This document shows, piece after piece, positions 34,209 through 44,770 of a stretch of 64,000 nucleotides of DNA (the stretch's first letter is position 1; the number at the start of each line of letters is the position of its first letter). Origin of the DNA: Chryseobacterium vrystaatense (GTDB lineage: Bacteria; Bacteroidota; Bacteroidia; Flavobacteriales; Weeksellaceae); assembly GCF_000737765.1 (NCBI RefSeq), contig NZ_JPRI01000009.1, positions 50,330 to 114,329 on the forward strand, in the 5' to 3' direction. The notes beneath the pieces were generated by a model, which was not told the DNA's origin, did no database searches, and worked only from the letters and a program-made list of their open reading frames with translations. The position numbers were made by a program, and so were the translations under genes.

Positions 34209-37200
34209 TTAATCTCTGTTCTTTACCAAAAGCCATCCGCTGTATGTCCTTCCATCCGAAACTTTAATGGTATACCAGTAGTTTCCTGTAGCTACAGGCT
34301 GTTGGTGATACTTTCCATCCCATACGAAAGGTTTCTTTGTGATAATTTCTTTTAATATAACAAATCCTTTTCTGTCATATAAATAGATCTCTGTTCCAGG
34401 ATAGCTTTCCAGTCCGTTAATTTTCCATGTATCATTGTTTCCATCGCCGTTCGGGGTAATAGCATTCTGAATATTAAAAATAGAGAATTTTTTCTGTCCG
34501 ATGATGCAGCCTGATTTCGTTCTGACGTAAGCTGTATATTCTCCAGAGGCTAGATTGGTAAAGATGTTGGAATCCTGCCATGTAAAATTATCTAAGGAAT
34601 ATTCGTAGTTGCCTACTGCAGAAAGAACCACAGTAGCTGTATTGTTACTGATGTTGACTGCAACAATTGTTGCCAGGACAGAATAGGTTACTTGAATTGA
34701 TTTTGTATTCTCACAACCAAAAGCATTTTTCACGGTTACTGTATAAGTTCCCGGTGCTGAAACGGTAATGGATTGGCTGGTTGTCCCTGTGCTCCAAAGA
34801 TAAGACGCAAAACCAGAACCTGCATTCAGTGTAATGTTTTTACCTTCGCAGAAATCTACTTTATCAGAAAGTTCAATGATAGGTTTGGGATTTAGCGTTA
34901 AAGTAAGTCTTACATTATTAAAGCATCCGTCAGCAGTTGCTACTTTTACTATAATAACTGTTGTTCCGTTATTTAAAATATGGTTAGCCGGATTGGTTAT
35001 AATATTTCCTGTACTATCGGTATATGTGAAAATATAACTTCCTGGATTATTGATTATGCTGTTTTCATATGAATGAAGGTTTACATTCATTGTGTTTCCA
35101 GTTGTATTATTACAAATTACCTCTGTATAGTTCGTTGCGGGAACATTATTTAATGAAAGAGTGACAGATATAGCAAGTTTTTCGGATTCACATCCATTAA
35201 GGGTTTGCGTAGCAAAATAGGTTTGTCCATGTACAAGTGGAGTATTTATAGGAAGGATACTACCTGAAGCACTATAAAAGATAATTGATGTTCCTGCAGC
35301 AGCCAGACTATTAAGCGTCGGTGATGCAGATGCACAGAAATCCTGAGCAGCATTTGCAATTGGTTTTGGTGTGCTGTTAATGGTTACCTGAACGGCTATT
35401 TTGCTGCTTTCACATCCGCTGATCGTTTGAGAAGCATGATAAGTCTGTCCATTAATAATAGGAGCAGTGGAAGTCAGAACATTTCCTGCAGCATCATACC
35501 ATTTGATATTTTGCCCTGTTATCTGAAGATCTGAGATCCTTGGATTGTTTGTTGCACAGAAAGTCTGAATTGCATTTGATGTAGGAGTTTGAACAGTATT
35601 TACAGTAACGTTTTGGTTCTGCGTTGTAATATTTCCGTTTCCGTCATTATAACTCCAATGGATGGTATAAGTTCCCGGAACTGAATAAGCGAGTGGATCT
35701 GTAGTAGTAGCTATAATAGCTCCAGCGCAGTTGTCTGTTGCAGTTGGGAAATTAGTGATAACTGTATTACAGTCACCTGTGATCATTGGAAGATTGGTGA
35801 TATTGGGAACTGGAGCCAGATTATCTCCAACCACAACATTGACCGTAAGACTACCATCACAAGCTCCGGAACCTGAAACCTGACAGGTATAGATTCCCGA
35901 ATGGGTGGTTGTAGCATTTGGGATAGTAGGATTTTGTAAATTTGATGTAAATCCGTTAGGTCCCGTCCAATTGTAGGTTGTACCGCCTGTTGCATTTAAT
36001 TGGACTGTTGAATTGGTGCACACAGGAGAGTTGGAAGTGACTGAGATCCCGGTAGTACAATCATAAAATTTCGCAAGATTATTAGTTGTATTAGCTCCTC
36101 CTAAAATGTAAATGTTACTGCTTTTTGCATAAATTGTGTTTATTGTACGATAAAAATATGATCCCCATATCTGATTTCCTATTGTACTGAATTTAGTGAA
36201 AAAACCGGAGTGACCTCCCGTATTACTCGGAAGAAAGCCATTAGGAGTCGCTATCTGAATGTTGTTTGATGTCTGTCCTGCAAATACAAGATTATTGCTG
36301 TCATCTACTGAAAGCCCCAAAGATAAATCATCACTAACGGAATTAGTAGTGGTGGCGCCAAAATAGGTGCCCCAAATCTGATTTCCCGAGGAATTAAATT
36401 TTGCTAAAAAAATATCGTTACCAAGATTAGAGGTACGGACAGTCTGATGCGTTCCGGGAGTTGAAATTTTTTCGTTAGAATCTGTATCTCCTAAAAGAAT
36501 TACATTATTATCCTTATCTATTTTTAAATCGCTGACTGTAGTTCTTCCTTCGTTGTAATTATGCTGAAGACCGTATGCATTTTTTCCGCCGTAATAAGTG
36601 GCCCACAAAAACTGAAAATTGCTGTCCATCTTTGCTAAATACGCGTTTCCATCACCAATGATAGTTTGCTGATGCGTGCCTGCTGTTCCTTGTCCGGAAG
36701 TATTATAGCTTCTGTCAACATTTCCGGCTATATAAATATTATTGAAATTATCTCTGTCAAGTTTTTTGATGCCTGCTGTTAAATTAAAATACGATCCGTA
36801 AATCTGGCTGCCACTGGGCGAAAATTTTGCGATAAATGATACTCCATTGTATATATTTAAATTATTCGGAACAGCGGCATTCGGAGTAGCAATTCCATTA
36901 TTGCCATTAGCTTGGCCTCCAAAAATTAAATTTTCATTAGAGTCCAGAACCAGAGAATTGATTGTTTCGCTCTGCTCTCCTCCAAAATAAGTGCCCCAAA
37001 CCCTTGTACCACTATCATTTAATTTGATAATAAAAGCATCCATATTAGCATAGCTGGCGAAAGGGCCCATGTAGGTAGAGTGTTCTTTGTGTGCCCCAGG
37101 AGTTGTGATTGTATTGACACCACCTTGAGAATCTCTGGCATGTCCTACTACATATATTTCGTTATTGCTGTTGATCGCCATATCCTTTAGCACATTAGAT

Positions 37201-38225
37201 TCGTCACCACTGGAGTGATGATTACCTAAAAATACTCCCCAAATTTTATTTCCTGATGAATCAAATTTAGAAACATAACCATAATTTTGAGAATTAAAGT
37301 CCATGACAGTATAAGTGTTTGTTGCTACATTGAATGCTGCTATGGTCGTAAGACTGGTATAAACTTCCTGATTTGCATTGGCAAAGATTTTATAATATGA
37401 ATTCTCTGAATGCCAAACCCAGTTAGGTAAATTTTTGATCCACAAAGGTGTTGGTACAGGATCTATAATTAGTGTTTTGTCATATGAATTCTGGGTCCCC
37501 AGGAATCCATAAATGTCTTTTTCTATTTCTCTGAATTTTATGGTGGTTTCCCGTTTCGAATTGTTATCAATGAGCCATGAAAGAGGAATGTTTTCCTGCA
37601 TTGCTCCAAAACGTAGATTCATCACAATTTTATTATCTTTTAACGATGTTTTGATGCCATTAAATTTCATTTTAATATCTGAAACTTTTCCACCCGGTTT
37701 TACAATGAAATTATATTCTATTGGTTTTAAAGTATCTGCTGGCTTAAAAAATACAAGATCTATGTTACTGTAAATGTTTTTATAAGTAACTTTTCTAAAT
37801 CTGTAAACATGGGTTACTCCGTTGGGCGTGCCTGGAATAGTATAAAAGTTTTCATAATCGGGAGATTGATCTTCAGGAACAATCTCAACATTTGGATTTG
37901 AGTTAACTAAATCGATATCAACTCGGTGATACTTGTATTTTACTTTTACCTGCTTTTGATCAGATAAATTTTGTTTTTTATCGGAATTATTTTCTTTTAT
38001 CTTTTCTATCTGATAAACATCATAAGAAAATCCGGTTTTCTTTAATTGAACATTAAGACCATTTGAATGGAAAAGGTATTTCACGGCAGGATTATTCTTT
38101 CCATCCTGATCAATGATCTGTCCTTTGTTTTCGTAAAAAAAATACTCAGTGTCTTTTAAGGATTTGTTTTGGGAAAATAAGAGTGCACAATTAAAGATTG
38201 TGAACAGAAATAAAATTTTTTGCAT
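34209..38225 (-). CDS. Large T9SS type-B surface protein with DUF7948 and SBBP-like repeats
   Basis: A 1338-aa exported protein. Signal peptide 1-18; an N-terminal domain (about 25-260) typical of SBBP-repeat proteins (DTEYFFYENKGQIID, YNFIVKPGGKVSDIKMKFNG by position); a beta-propeller-like region (about 270-730) with repeated WGTYFGG units; Ig/PKD-like modules (about 740-1210) with paired cysteines; and a C-terminal 85 residues starting AITPNGDGNNDTWKI and including GTEIYLYDRKG. That last part is the type B (CHU/gliding-type) signal for type IX secretion. The role is probably surface adhesion or display, but this is inference. A -7 box TATCTTTG lies upstream. Confidence 0.9.
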   Translation of the reverse strand: MQKILFLFTIFNCALLFSQNKSLKDTEYFFYENKGQIIDQDGKNNPAVKYLFHSNGLNVQLKKTGFSYDVYQIEKIKENNSDKKQNLSDQKQVKVKYKYHRVDIDLVNSNPNVEIVPEDQSPDYENFYTIPGTPNGVTHVYRFRKVTYKNIYSNIDLVFFKPADTLKPIEYNFIVKPGGKVSDIKMKFNGIKTSLKDNKIVMNLRFGAMQENIPLSWLIDNNSKRETTIKFREIEKDIYGFLGTQNSYDKTLIIDPVPTPLWIKNLPNWVWHSENSYYKIFANANQEVYTSLTTIAAFNVATNTYTVMDFNSQNYGYVSKFDSSGNKIWGVFLGNHHSSGDESNVLKDMAINSNNEIYVVGHARDSQGGVNTITTPGAHKEHSTYMGPFASYANMDAFIIKLNDSGTRVWGTYFGGEQSETINSLVLDSNENLIFGGQANGNNGIATPNAAVPNNLNIYNGVSFIAKFSPSGSQIYGSYFNLTAGIKKLDRDNFNNIYIAGNVDRSYNTSGQGTAGTHQQTIIGDGNAYLAKMDSNFQFLWATYYGGKNAYGLQHNYNEGRTTVSDLKIDKDNNVILLGDTDSNEKISTPGTHQTVRTSNLGNDIFLAKFNSSGNQIWGTYFGATTTNSVSDDLSLGLSVDDSNNLVFAGQTSNNIQIATPNGFLPSNTGGHSGFFTKFSTIGNQIWGSYFYRTINTIYAKSSNIYILGGANTTNNLAKFYDCTTGISVTSNSPVCTNSTVQLNATGGTTYNWTGPNGFTSNLQNPTIPNATTTHSGIYTCQVSGSGACDGSLTVNVVVGDNLAPVPNITNLPMITGDCNTVITNFPTATDNCAGAIIATTTDPLAYSVPGTYTIHWSYNDGNGNITTQNQNVTVNTVQTPTSNAIQTFCATNNPRISDLQITGQNIKWYDAAGNVLTSTAPIINGQTYHASQTISGCESSKIAVQVTINSTPKPIANAAQDFCASASPTLNSLAAAGTSIIFYSASGSILPINTPLVHGQTYFATQTLNGCESEKLAISVTLSLNNVPATNYTEVICNNTTGNTMNVNLHSYENSIINNPGSYIFTYTDSTGNIITNPANHILNNGTTVIIVKVATADGCFNNVRLTLTLNPKPIIELSDKVDFCEGKNITLNAGSGFASYLWSTGTTSQSITVSAPGTYTVTVKNAFGCENTKSIQVTYSVLATIVAVNISNNTATVVLSAVGNYEYSLDNFTWQDSNIFTNLASGEYTAYVRTKSGCIIGQKKFSIFNIQNAITPNGDGNNDTWKINGLESYPGTEIYLYDRKGFVILKEIITKKPFVWDGKYHQQPVATGNYWYTIKVSDGRTYSGWLLVKNRD

Positions 38226-38244
38226 CAGTTATTAATTTTTGCCG

Positions 38245-38252
38245 CAAAGATA
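38245..38252 (-). promoter_or_regulatory. -7 promoter element of the T9SS type-B gene
   Basis: Reads TATCTTTG on the minus strand, 20 bp before the start codon. Confidence 0.6.
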
Positions 38253-38326
38253 TAAAAATGCCCTTTCCGCTGATGATTTATTCATAATAATCTCAAACTG
38301 AACATCAAAAACATGATGCAAATCAT

Positions 38327-38401
38327 AACAATTTTGTTTAATTATTTTGTTTAACAATTTTGTCAAAAACAGAATTTGATTTACATTTGCACAAAATTGT
38401 T
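38327..38401 (+). promoter_or_regulatory. TetR-gene promoter with three operator half-sites
   Basis: Promoter boxes are TTTG (38359-38362), 19 bp, TACATTTG (38382-38389). The 11-mer AACAATTTTGT occurs at 38327-38337 and 38353-38363, and as its exact complement at 38391-38401. The second copy contains the -33 box and the third lies over the expected start of transcription, an arrangement suited to self-repression by the TetR protein. Confidence 0.75.
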
Positions 38402-38409
38402 TAACAATA

Positions 38410-39003
38410 ATGTCAAATCAAGCGAAAAAAGACCAAACACAGGAATTGATCAAGGAGACAGCGAAGAATTTATTCTTTGTGAAGGGGAAGTTTGATGCTA
38501 CTACCCAGGAGATTGCCGATGAAGCCGGAGTAAACAGAACGTTGATCAACTATTATTTCCGATCAAGGGATAATCTGATTCAGATCATCTTCGATGAAGC
38601 TCAGAGAGTGGAACAGGAAAAATCCAAGATTATTCAGGATGCAGATCTTCCGTTTAAAGTAAAGATCAGCAAGTTCGTAGAAAGCAGTTTATCTACCAGT
38701 CTTCAGTATCCTTATCTGGAAACCTATATCGTTTCACAGATCAATAAAGGAAACTGTCATCAGAGAGAGATAGAAGAAGATGTACTGGAAACTCTTTATA
38801 AAGAATACGAAAAAGAGATGGAACTGGGTAATATCGTAAAAATGGCACCGGTTCAGTTTATCCTGAATATGGTTTCATTACTCGTATTCCCGAGTGCTGT
38901 AAGACCTCTTTTTATGGAGAATCTTATGATCAGCGATAAAGAGTATGACCAGATTATTTCTGAAAGAAAAGAGATCATTATCGATATGCTTTTTAAAAAT
39001 TAA
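38410..39003 (+). CDS. TetR/AcrR-family regulator of the RND efflux operon
   Basis: A 197-aa repressor-type protein. The N-terminal helix-turn-helix (about 10-56) has TQEIADEAGVNRTLINYYFRS, the family core. The rest is a helical ligand-binding domain. It is the first gene before the TolC-adaptor-pump run (97 bp gap) and its own promoter is covered by operator-like repeats, so it likely represses the whole operon and is relieved by a pump substrate (inference). Confidence 0.92.
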   Translation: MSNQAKKDQTQELIKETAKNLFFVKGKFDATTQEIADEAGVNRTLINYYFRSRDNLIQIIFDEAQRVEQEKSKIIQDADLPFKVKISKFVESSLSTSLQYPYLETYIVSQINKGNCHQREIEEDVLETLYKEYEKEMELGNIVKMAPVQFILNMVSLLVFPSAVRPLFMENLMISDKEYDQIISERKEIIIDMLFKN

Positions 39004-39099
39004 AAAAATGTTAAAGTATTTTGGGAAATGATTCGTCCTTTAGAAACAAAAACCTTGACGGGAAAAATTACATTAAAAAAATAAACGAAGTATACTATT

Positions 39100-40452
39100 A
39101 TGAAAAGAAAACGTATAACTGCTAATAAGCTAAAAATTGGGATAGCTGCAGCATTTATGATTTTCGGCTTTTCATCGGTATCTGCCCAGCAGCAGGTTTC
39201 TTTACAGGAAGCCATCAAGCAGGCACTGCAGAATAAAGCAGAGGCCAAAAAAGCAGCATTGCAGATCAAAAAAGCTGAATACAAGATTGATGAGGCCAGA
39301 GCAGGAGCTCTGCCACAGATCACTGCGACGGCAGGTTTAACCTATAATCCTGTTATTCAGGAGTCTCTGCTTGAATTTGGTGGAGAGAGAATCAGAGCTC
39401 AATTGGGACAGCCATGGAGTTCTACCGCTTCTGTACAGCTTCAGCAGGCTTTGTTTGATCAAAGAGTTTTTACAGGCCTTAAGGCCGCAAAATCTACCAG
39501 AGAATTCTATGTTCTGAATGCTCAGCTGACCAACGAACAGATCATTGAAAATGTAGCAACAGCTTACTATCAGGTATTTGTTCAGGTGGAAAACCTAAAA
39601 ACGGTAGAAGCAAGCTACGCCAATACCGAGAGAGTAAGAAATGTTATTAAAAGTTTGGTAGATAATGGTCTGGCAAAAGGTATCGACTTAGACCGTACCA
39701 ATGTACAGCTTACCAATATCGGTTCAAATAAACAACAGTTGATTAACTCGGTAGAGCTTTCCAAGAATGCTTTGAAGTTTTATATGGGAGTTCCGATCAG
39801 TACTGATATCACACTTGAAGAAAAAACAATAGAGCCAAAACCTGAACTCATAGCCAGTACTTTAAACTTAGATAACCGTACAGAAATTAAAGTTTTGAAT
39901 AAAAACAGAGAACTTCTGGAGTTTAACAAAAAAGCGACAGAGGCCTATCTTTATCCTACAGTGAGCCTTACAGCAAACTATGGCTGGGCTGGTATGGGGA
40001 AAAAATTTCCTTTAACCAATGGTCTTAATAACGGCGTACTTTGGAGTGACTATTCTGCAATCGGTCTGAATATCAATGTGCCGATTTTTACCGGTGGCGC
40101 TACAAAAGCTAAAATTCAGCAGGCAGAAATCGATATTCAGGATCTAGATCAGGATATCCAGAATAAACAGTTGACTTTAGATTTGGATCATAAAAATGCT
40201 ATTACCAATATGGAGAATGCCATTATCAATATCCAGAGCATGAAAGATAACGTTGAACTTGCAGAAAGAGTTCAGAAGAATACACAGTCAAACTATCAGT
40301 ATGGTTTAGCAACACTTACAGAAGTACTTGATTCTGAAAATGCCTTAACACAGGCAAAACAGAACTATTCAAATGCACTGCTGGATTACAAACAGGCTGA
40401 AATCAAGTTGATCAAAGCTAAAGGAGAACTGAACACACTACAAAACTTATAA
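39100..40452 (+). CDS. TolC-family outer-membrane efflux channel
   Basis: A 450-aa outer-membrane protein with a signal peptide (cleavage after SVSAQ, residue 30). Two repeated helical halves are visible, each with long coiled-coil segments (AIKQALQNKAEAKKAALQIK and IQDLDQDIQNKQLTLDLDHK) around strand regions that form the barrel. It is the exit duct of the pump encoded next, with the adaptor starting 9 bp downstream. Confidence 0.93.
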   Translation: MKRKRITANKLKIGIAAAFMIFGFSSVSAQQQVSLQEAIKQALQNKAEAKKAALQIKKAEYKIDEARAGALPQITATAGLTYNPVIQESLLEFGGERIRAQLGQPWSSTASVQLQQALFDQRVFTGLKAAKSTREFYVLNAQLTNEQIIENVATAYYQVFVQVENLKTVEASYANTERVRNVIKSLVDNGLAKGIDLDRTNVQLTNIGSNKQQLINSVELSKNALKFYMGVPISTDITLEEKTIEPKPELIASTLNLDNRTEIKVLNKNRELLEFNKKATEAYLYPTVSLTANYGWAGMGKKFPLTNGLNNGVLWSDYSAIGLNINVPIFTGGATKAKIQQAEIDIQDLDQDIQNKQLTLDLDHKNAITNMENAIINIQSMKDNVELAERVQKNTQSNYQYGLATLTEVLDSENALTQAKQNYSNALLDYKQAEIKLIKAKGELNTLQNL

Positions 40453-40461
40453 TAAACTAAA

Positions 40462-41523
40462 ATGAAAAAAACTTTAATATATATCATCGTAGCAGCGGTC
40501 TTAGTCGGTTTAGCGGCTTACAAGATTGCAGATAACAAAGAGAAACAGACCAAAGAAGTTAAGGAAGTTGCAAAACAGGTTGATAAGATCAACGTGAATG
40601 TAGTAACGGTTTCAAGAGAAAATATCGATACAGATTACTCAGCCAACGGAACTTTCATTCCAAAGCAGGAAATGAATCAGTCTTCTGAAATTGCAGGACG
40701 TATCGTAAACGTTTTGGTGAAAGAAGGATCCAGAGTTTCTGCCGGACAGACTTTGGCAACCATTAAGAAAGATGCCATTGAAGTGGATGTAGCACAGGCT
40801 CAAAACAACTTGCAGAATGCTATTATCGATAATCAGCGTTATGAAAATGCCTTTAAAACAGGAGGTGTTACCAAACAGCAGGTGGACAACTCCAGACTTC
40901 AGCTGAAAAATGCACAGGCAGCAGTAAGAGCTCAGGGAGTAAGAGTTAACGATGCAAGCATCCGTGCCGGAATAAGTGGTACAATCAACAAAAAGATGGT
41001 CGAGCCGGGAACGGTAGTTTCTATCGGAACTTCGATGTTTGAAATTGTTAATATCAACAGCCTTAAATTGTCTGTATTGGTAGACGAAAGCCAGGTGGGA
41101 AGAATTGCATTAGGTCAGGAAGTTTCCATTAATGTAAATGTTTTACCGGAAGATTCATTCAGCGGTAGAATTACATTTATTGCTCCTAAAAGTGATGCCT
41201 CTTTGAATTTCCCGGTTGAAATTGAAGTTCAGAACAAAGGAAATCTAAAGGCAGGTATGTATGCAACGGCTTTGTTTAAAACCAATCACGGTGCCGAAAC
41301 TCAAAATATGCTGACGGTACCTGCTGAAGCTTTTGTAAACGGAGTAAGCTCTGGACAATTATTTATCGTAAGCAACGGAACTGCTAAACTGATCAAAGTA
41401 CAAACCGGAAAAGTATATGGTGATAAAGTTCAGATCTTAAGCGGACTGAATGGCGGCGAACAGGTAATTACCAGCGGACAGATCAACCTTGATAACGGTT
41501 CGAAAATCAATATCGTAAAGTAA
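40462..41523 (+). CDS. RND efflux periplasmic adaptor subunit (membrane fusion protein)
   Basis: A 353-aa protein anchored by an N-terminal segment (residues about 4-20). Lipoyl half-motifs flank a helical hairpin (GRIVNVLVKEGSRVSAGQTL near 75-95, then VAQAQNNLQNAIIDNQRYEN, then RAGISGTINKKMVEPGTVV). A beta-barrel domain and a membrane-proximal domain follow. It links the inner-membrane pump to the TolC channel and lies between their genes, with 9- and 6-bp gaps. Confidence 0.93.
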   Translation: MKKTLIYIIVAAVLVGLAAYKIADNKEKQTKEVKEVAKQVDKINVNVVTVSRENIDTDYSANGTFIPKQEMNQSSEIAGRIVNVLVKEGSRVSAGQTLATIKKDAIEVDVAQAQNNLQNAIIDNQRYENAFKTGGVTKQQVDNSRLQLKNAQAAVRAQGVRVNDASIRAGISGTINKKMVEPGTVVSIGTSMFEIVNINSLKLSVLVDESQVGRIALGQEVSINVNVLPEDSFSGRITFIAPKSDASLNFPVEIEVQNKGNLKAGMYATALFKTNHGAETQNMLTVPAEAFVNGVSSGQLFIVSNGTAKLIKVQTGKVYGDKVQILSGLNGGEQVITSGQINLDNGSKINIVK

Positions 41524-41529
41524 CAGAAG

Positions 41530-44500
41530 ATGAAGTTAGCAGAAATATCCATTAAAAGGCCGTCCCTTGTTATCGTATTGTTTACGATACTTACGCTGGG
41601 TGGTTTATTAAGTTACTCCATGATGGGGTACGAGTTGATTCCGAAGTTTGAAACCAATATGGTAACCATTTCTACGGTATATCCGGGAGCTTCGCCTGCA
41701 GAGGTGGAAACTTCGGTCACCCGAAAGATTGAAGATGCCGTGGGTTCCCTGGAAAACGTAAAAAAAGTAGAATCTTCATCTTACGAAAGTTTATCGGTTA
41801 TTATGGTGCAGCTGAATACCGGCGCCGATGTAAACTATGCTTTGAATGATGCACAGAGAAAGGTAAATGCTATTTTGGCAGATTTACCGGACGATGCAGA
41901 TCCTCCTTCTCTGCAAAAGTTCTCATTGGATGATCTCCCGATCATGACTTTGAGTATTTCCAGTAATAAACTGAACAATAAAGATCTTTATGACCTTTTA
42001 GATAAAAAAATAGAACCTATTTTTTCCCGTGTAAACGGTGTGGCTCAGGTTGACCTTGTAGGTGGGCAGGAGAGAGAAATTCAGGTAAGTTTAGATGAAA
42101 AGAAAATGCAAGGGTATGGTCTTGCCATCGCAGATGTACAGCAGGCGATTCTTTCATCCAACTTAGATTTCCCGACGGGAGCTTTGAAGACGAGAACTTC
42201 AAGATCTACGATCAGACTTTCGGGAAAATACAGAAATGTAGAGGAAATGAACAACCTTGTGGTTTCCAATAAGGATGGAGCTCAGGTGCGTTTGTCTGAT
42301 ATTGCAACTGTTTTCGATACACAGAAAGATGTAGAGAAAGTGGCAAGATACAATCAGAATTCAACGATTTTGCTTCAGGTTAAAAAACAGTCTGATGCCA
42401 ATGCCGTTTCTGTTTCAGAAGCCATTCAGAAAACAATTGCTAATGTTCAGGACAATTATAAGACTCAGGATATTAAAATCAATATTGTAGATGATACTAC
42501 AGACTTTACACTTGAAGCTGCAGACCACGTAATTTTCGATTTATTCCTGGCGATTATCCTGGTAGCGGTAGTAATGTTATTGTTCCTTCACAACATCAGA
42601 AACGCATTTATCGTAATGGTGTCTATTCCGATGTCATTGATTGCGACGGTAATCGGGATGTACCTGATGGGATATACCCTGAACCTGATGAGTTTATTGG
42701 GACTTTCACTGGTGGTAGGTATCCTTGTGGATGATGCGATTGTAGTTTTGGAGAACGTTTACCGTCATATGGAGATGGGGAAAAGCAGAATTCGTGCAGC
42801 CTACGATGGAGCTTCAGAGATTGGATTTACAGTAACGGCTATTACCCTGGTAATCGTGGTGGTATTCTTACCGATTGCAATGAGTTCCGGATTGGTATCT
42901 GATATCCTGGCGCAGTTCTGTGTCACGGTAGTTATTGCGACACTATTTTCATTATTAGCTTCATTTACCATCATTCCTTGGTTATCTTCAAGATATGGTA
43001 AACTGGTGCATTTGACAGGTAAAAATCCTTTTGAGAAATTTATCCTTTGGTTTGAAAAGCAGTTGGAAAAATTCACGCACTGGATCACCGGAATTTTGGA
43101 ATGGGCGTTGAAATCTACTTTAAGAAGAGTGATGACCGTAATCGTAACGTTCATTATCCTGATTTCTTCCTTCATGTTGGTCGCTTTCGGATTTATTGGT
43201 GGGGAATTCTTCCCTAAAATGGACAGAGGACAGTTCCTTGTTCAGATGGAATTGCCAAAAGATGCTTCCGTAGAAAAAACCAATCAGATTACTTTAGCGG
43301 TAGAAAAATACCTTAGAAATGATAAAGATGTAGTGGATATGATCACCACAGTGGGTCAGCAGTCATCAGGTTTTGGTGGGGCACAGGCTACATTGTACCA
43401 GTCAGAGATCCAGGTGATTTTGGTAGATAAATCTGAGCGTAACGAAAGTACAGATATCAAATCTGCAAAAATCAAGAGAGCTTTAGAAGAGAAATTCACA
43501 GGAGTTGAATTCAAAACAGCACCAATCGGACTAATGGGAGCAGATAATGCACCAATTGAAATGGTGGTAACAGCTCAGGATAACGAAACCGCTAATAAAG
43601 AAGCAAACAGAATTCTTGAACTGCTTAAAAAAGTACCGGGATCTGTAGATGCTGAATTGTCAACTGACTCTGGAAACCCGGAAGTTCAGGTGAATATAGA
43701 CAGAGATAAAATGGCTTCTTTAGGCTTAAATCTTTCCAGTGTAGGACAAACGATGCAGACTGCATTCAGTGGAAATACAGACGGGAAATTCAGAGCCGGA
43801 GAATACGAATATGATATCAACATCCGTTTTGGTGATGCTAACAGGCAGTCGATTGATGATGTAAGAAATCTGATGTTTACCAATCCTAAAGGAGAGCAGG
43901 TGAGACTGAGCCAGTTTGCTGATGTGAAAATGGGTTCCGGACCAAGCTTACTGGAACGTAGAGATAAGTCTCCTTCTGTAAAGGTAAAATCTAAAGTTGT
44001 AGGTCGTCCTGTAGGGGATGTTGCCAACGAATGGGCTGCTCAGTTCATGGATAACGCGAAGACCAAACCGGCAGGAGTAAGCTATATCTGGAGTGGTGAT
44101 ATGGAAAACCAGACCGAAGGTTTCGGTACCTTAGGAATTGCATTGATGGCCGCTATCGTATTGGTTTACCTGGTAATGGTTTCACTGTATGATTCATTTG
44201 TCTATCCGTTTGTGGTACTGTTCTCCATTCCGCTGGCATTGATCGGGGTAATGGTCATTCTTGCCATCACCGGAAATTCATTGAACATCTTTACGATGCT
44301 GGGGATGATCATGTTGATTGGTTTGGTAGCAAAGAACGCGATTATGATTGTCGACTTTGCGAATATGAGAAAAGAAGCAGGTGCAAGTACGCATGACGCT
44401 TTGATTCAGGCCAACCACGCACGTCTTCGTCCGATCCTGATGACAACGATTGCGATGATCTTCGGTATGATCCCGATTGCGATTGCAAAAGGAGCTGGAG

Positions 44501-44718
44501 CAGAGATGAACAACGGATTGGCTTGGGTAATCATCGGTGGTCTGACATCATCATTATTCCTGACGCTGATCATTGTACCGGTAGTTTATTCGTTATTTGA
44601 CTCTATTCTGAGAAGAATGGGCAAAGGTGAAAAAGTAGACTACGATGCTGAAATGAAAGCTGAATATGTACACAAAGAACTAAGTGAAGACGGATATACT
44701 CCGAAACACGTAGATTAA
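41530..44718 (+). CDS. RND multidrug efflux permease (AcrB/HAE-1 type)
   Basis: A 1062-aa inner-membrane pump with twelve predicted transmembrane helices in two repeats and two large periplasmic loops. The N-terminus MKLAEISIKRPSLVIVLFTI is typical. Proton-relay aspartates stand in LSLVVGILVDDAIVVLENV within TM4, and the matching region in the second half reads IGLVAKNAIMIVDFAN. Substrates are probably drugs, dyes or bile-like compounds driven out by proton influx. Full length, no frameshift. It ends the operon at a perfect terminator. Confidence 0.95.
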   Translation: MKLAEISIKRPSLVIVLFTILTLGGLLSYSMMGYELIPKFETNMVTISTVYPGASPAEVETSVTRKIEDAVGSLENVKKVESSSYESLSVIMVQLNTGADVNYALNDAQRKVNAILADLPDDADPPSLQKFSLDDLPIMTLSISSNKLNNKDLYDLLDKKIEPIFSRVNGVAQVDLVGGQEREIQVSLDEKKMQGYGLAIADVQQAILSSNLDFPTGALKTRTSRSTIRLSGKYRNVEEMNNLVVSNKDGAQVRLSDIATVFDTQKDVEKVARYNQNSTILLQVKKQSDANAVSVSEAIQKTIANVQDNYKTQDIKINIVDDTTDFTLEAADHVIFDLFLAIILVAVVMLLFLHNIRNAFIVMVSIPMSLIATVIGMYLMGYTLNLMSLLGLSLVVGILVDDAIVVLENVYRHMEMGKSRIRAAYDGASEIGFTVTAITLVIVVVFLPIAMSSGLVSDILAQFCVTVVIATLFSLLASFTIIPWLSSRYGKLVHLTGKNPFEKFILWFEKQLEKFTHWITGILEWALKSTLRRVMTVIVTFIILISSFMLVAFGFIGGEFFPKMDRGQFLVQMELPKDASVEKTNQITLAVEKYLRNDKDVVDMITTVGQQSSGFGGAQATLYQSEIQVILVDKSERNESTDIKSAKIKRALEEKFTGVEFKTAPIGLMGADNAPIEMVVTAQDNETANKEANRILELLKKVPGSVDAELSTDSGNPEVQVNIDRDKMASLGLNLSSVGQTMQTAFSGNTDGKFRAGEYEYDINIRFGDANRQSIDDVRNLMFTNPKGEQVRLSQFADVKMGSGPSLLERRDKSPSVKVKSKVVGRPVGDVANEWAAQFMDNAKTKPAGVSYIWSGDMENQTEGFGTLGIALMAAIVLVYLVMVSLYDSFVYPFVVLFSIPLALIGVMVILAITGNSLNIFTMLGMIMLIGLVAKNAIMIVDFANMRKEAGASTHDALIQANHARLRPILMTTIAMIFGMIPIAIAKGAGAEMNNGLAWVIIGGLTSSLFLTLIIVPVVYSLFDSILRRMGKGEKVDYDAEMKAEYVHKELSEDGYTPKHVD

Positions 44719-44740
44719 TATAACAACCTTAATTAACCCA

Positions 44741-44770
44741 AAAGCGCATCAGATTTCTGATGCGCTTTTT
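44741..44770 (+). terminator. Perfect 13-bp stem terminator of the efflux operon
   Basis: AAAGCGCATCAGA, two-base loop, TCTGATGCGCTTT, then more T. The stem resembles the one at 46274-46305 after the XRE gene. Confidence 0.92.
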
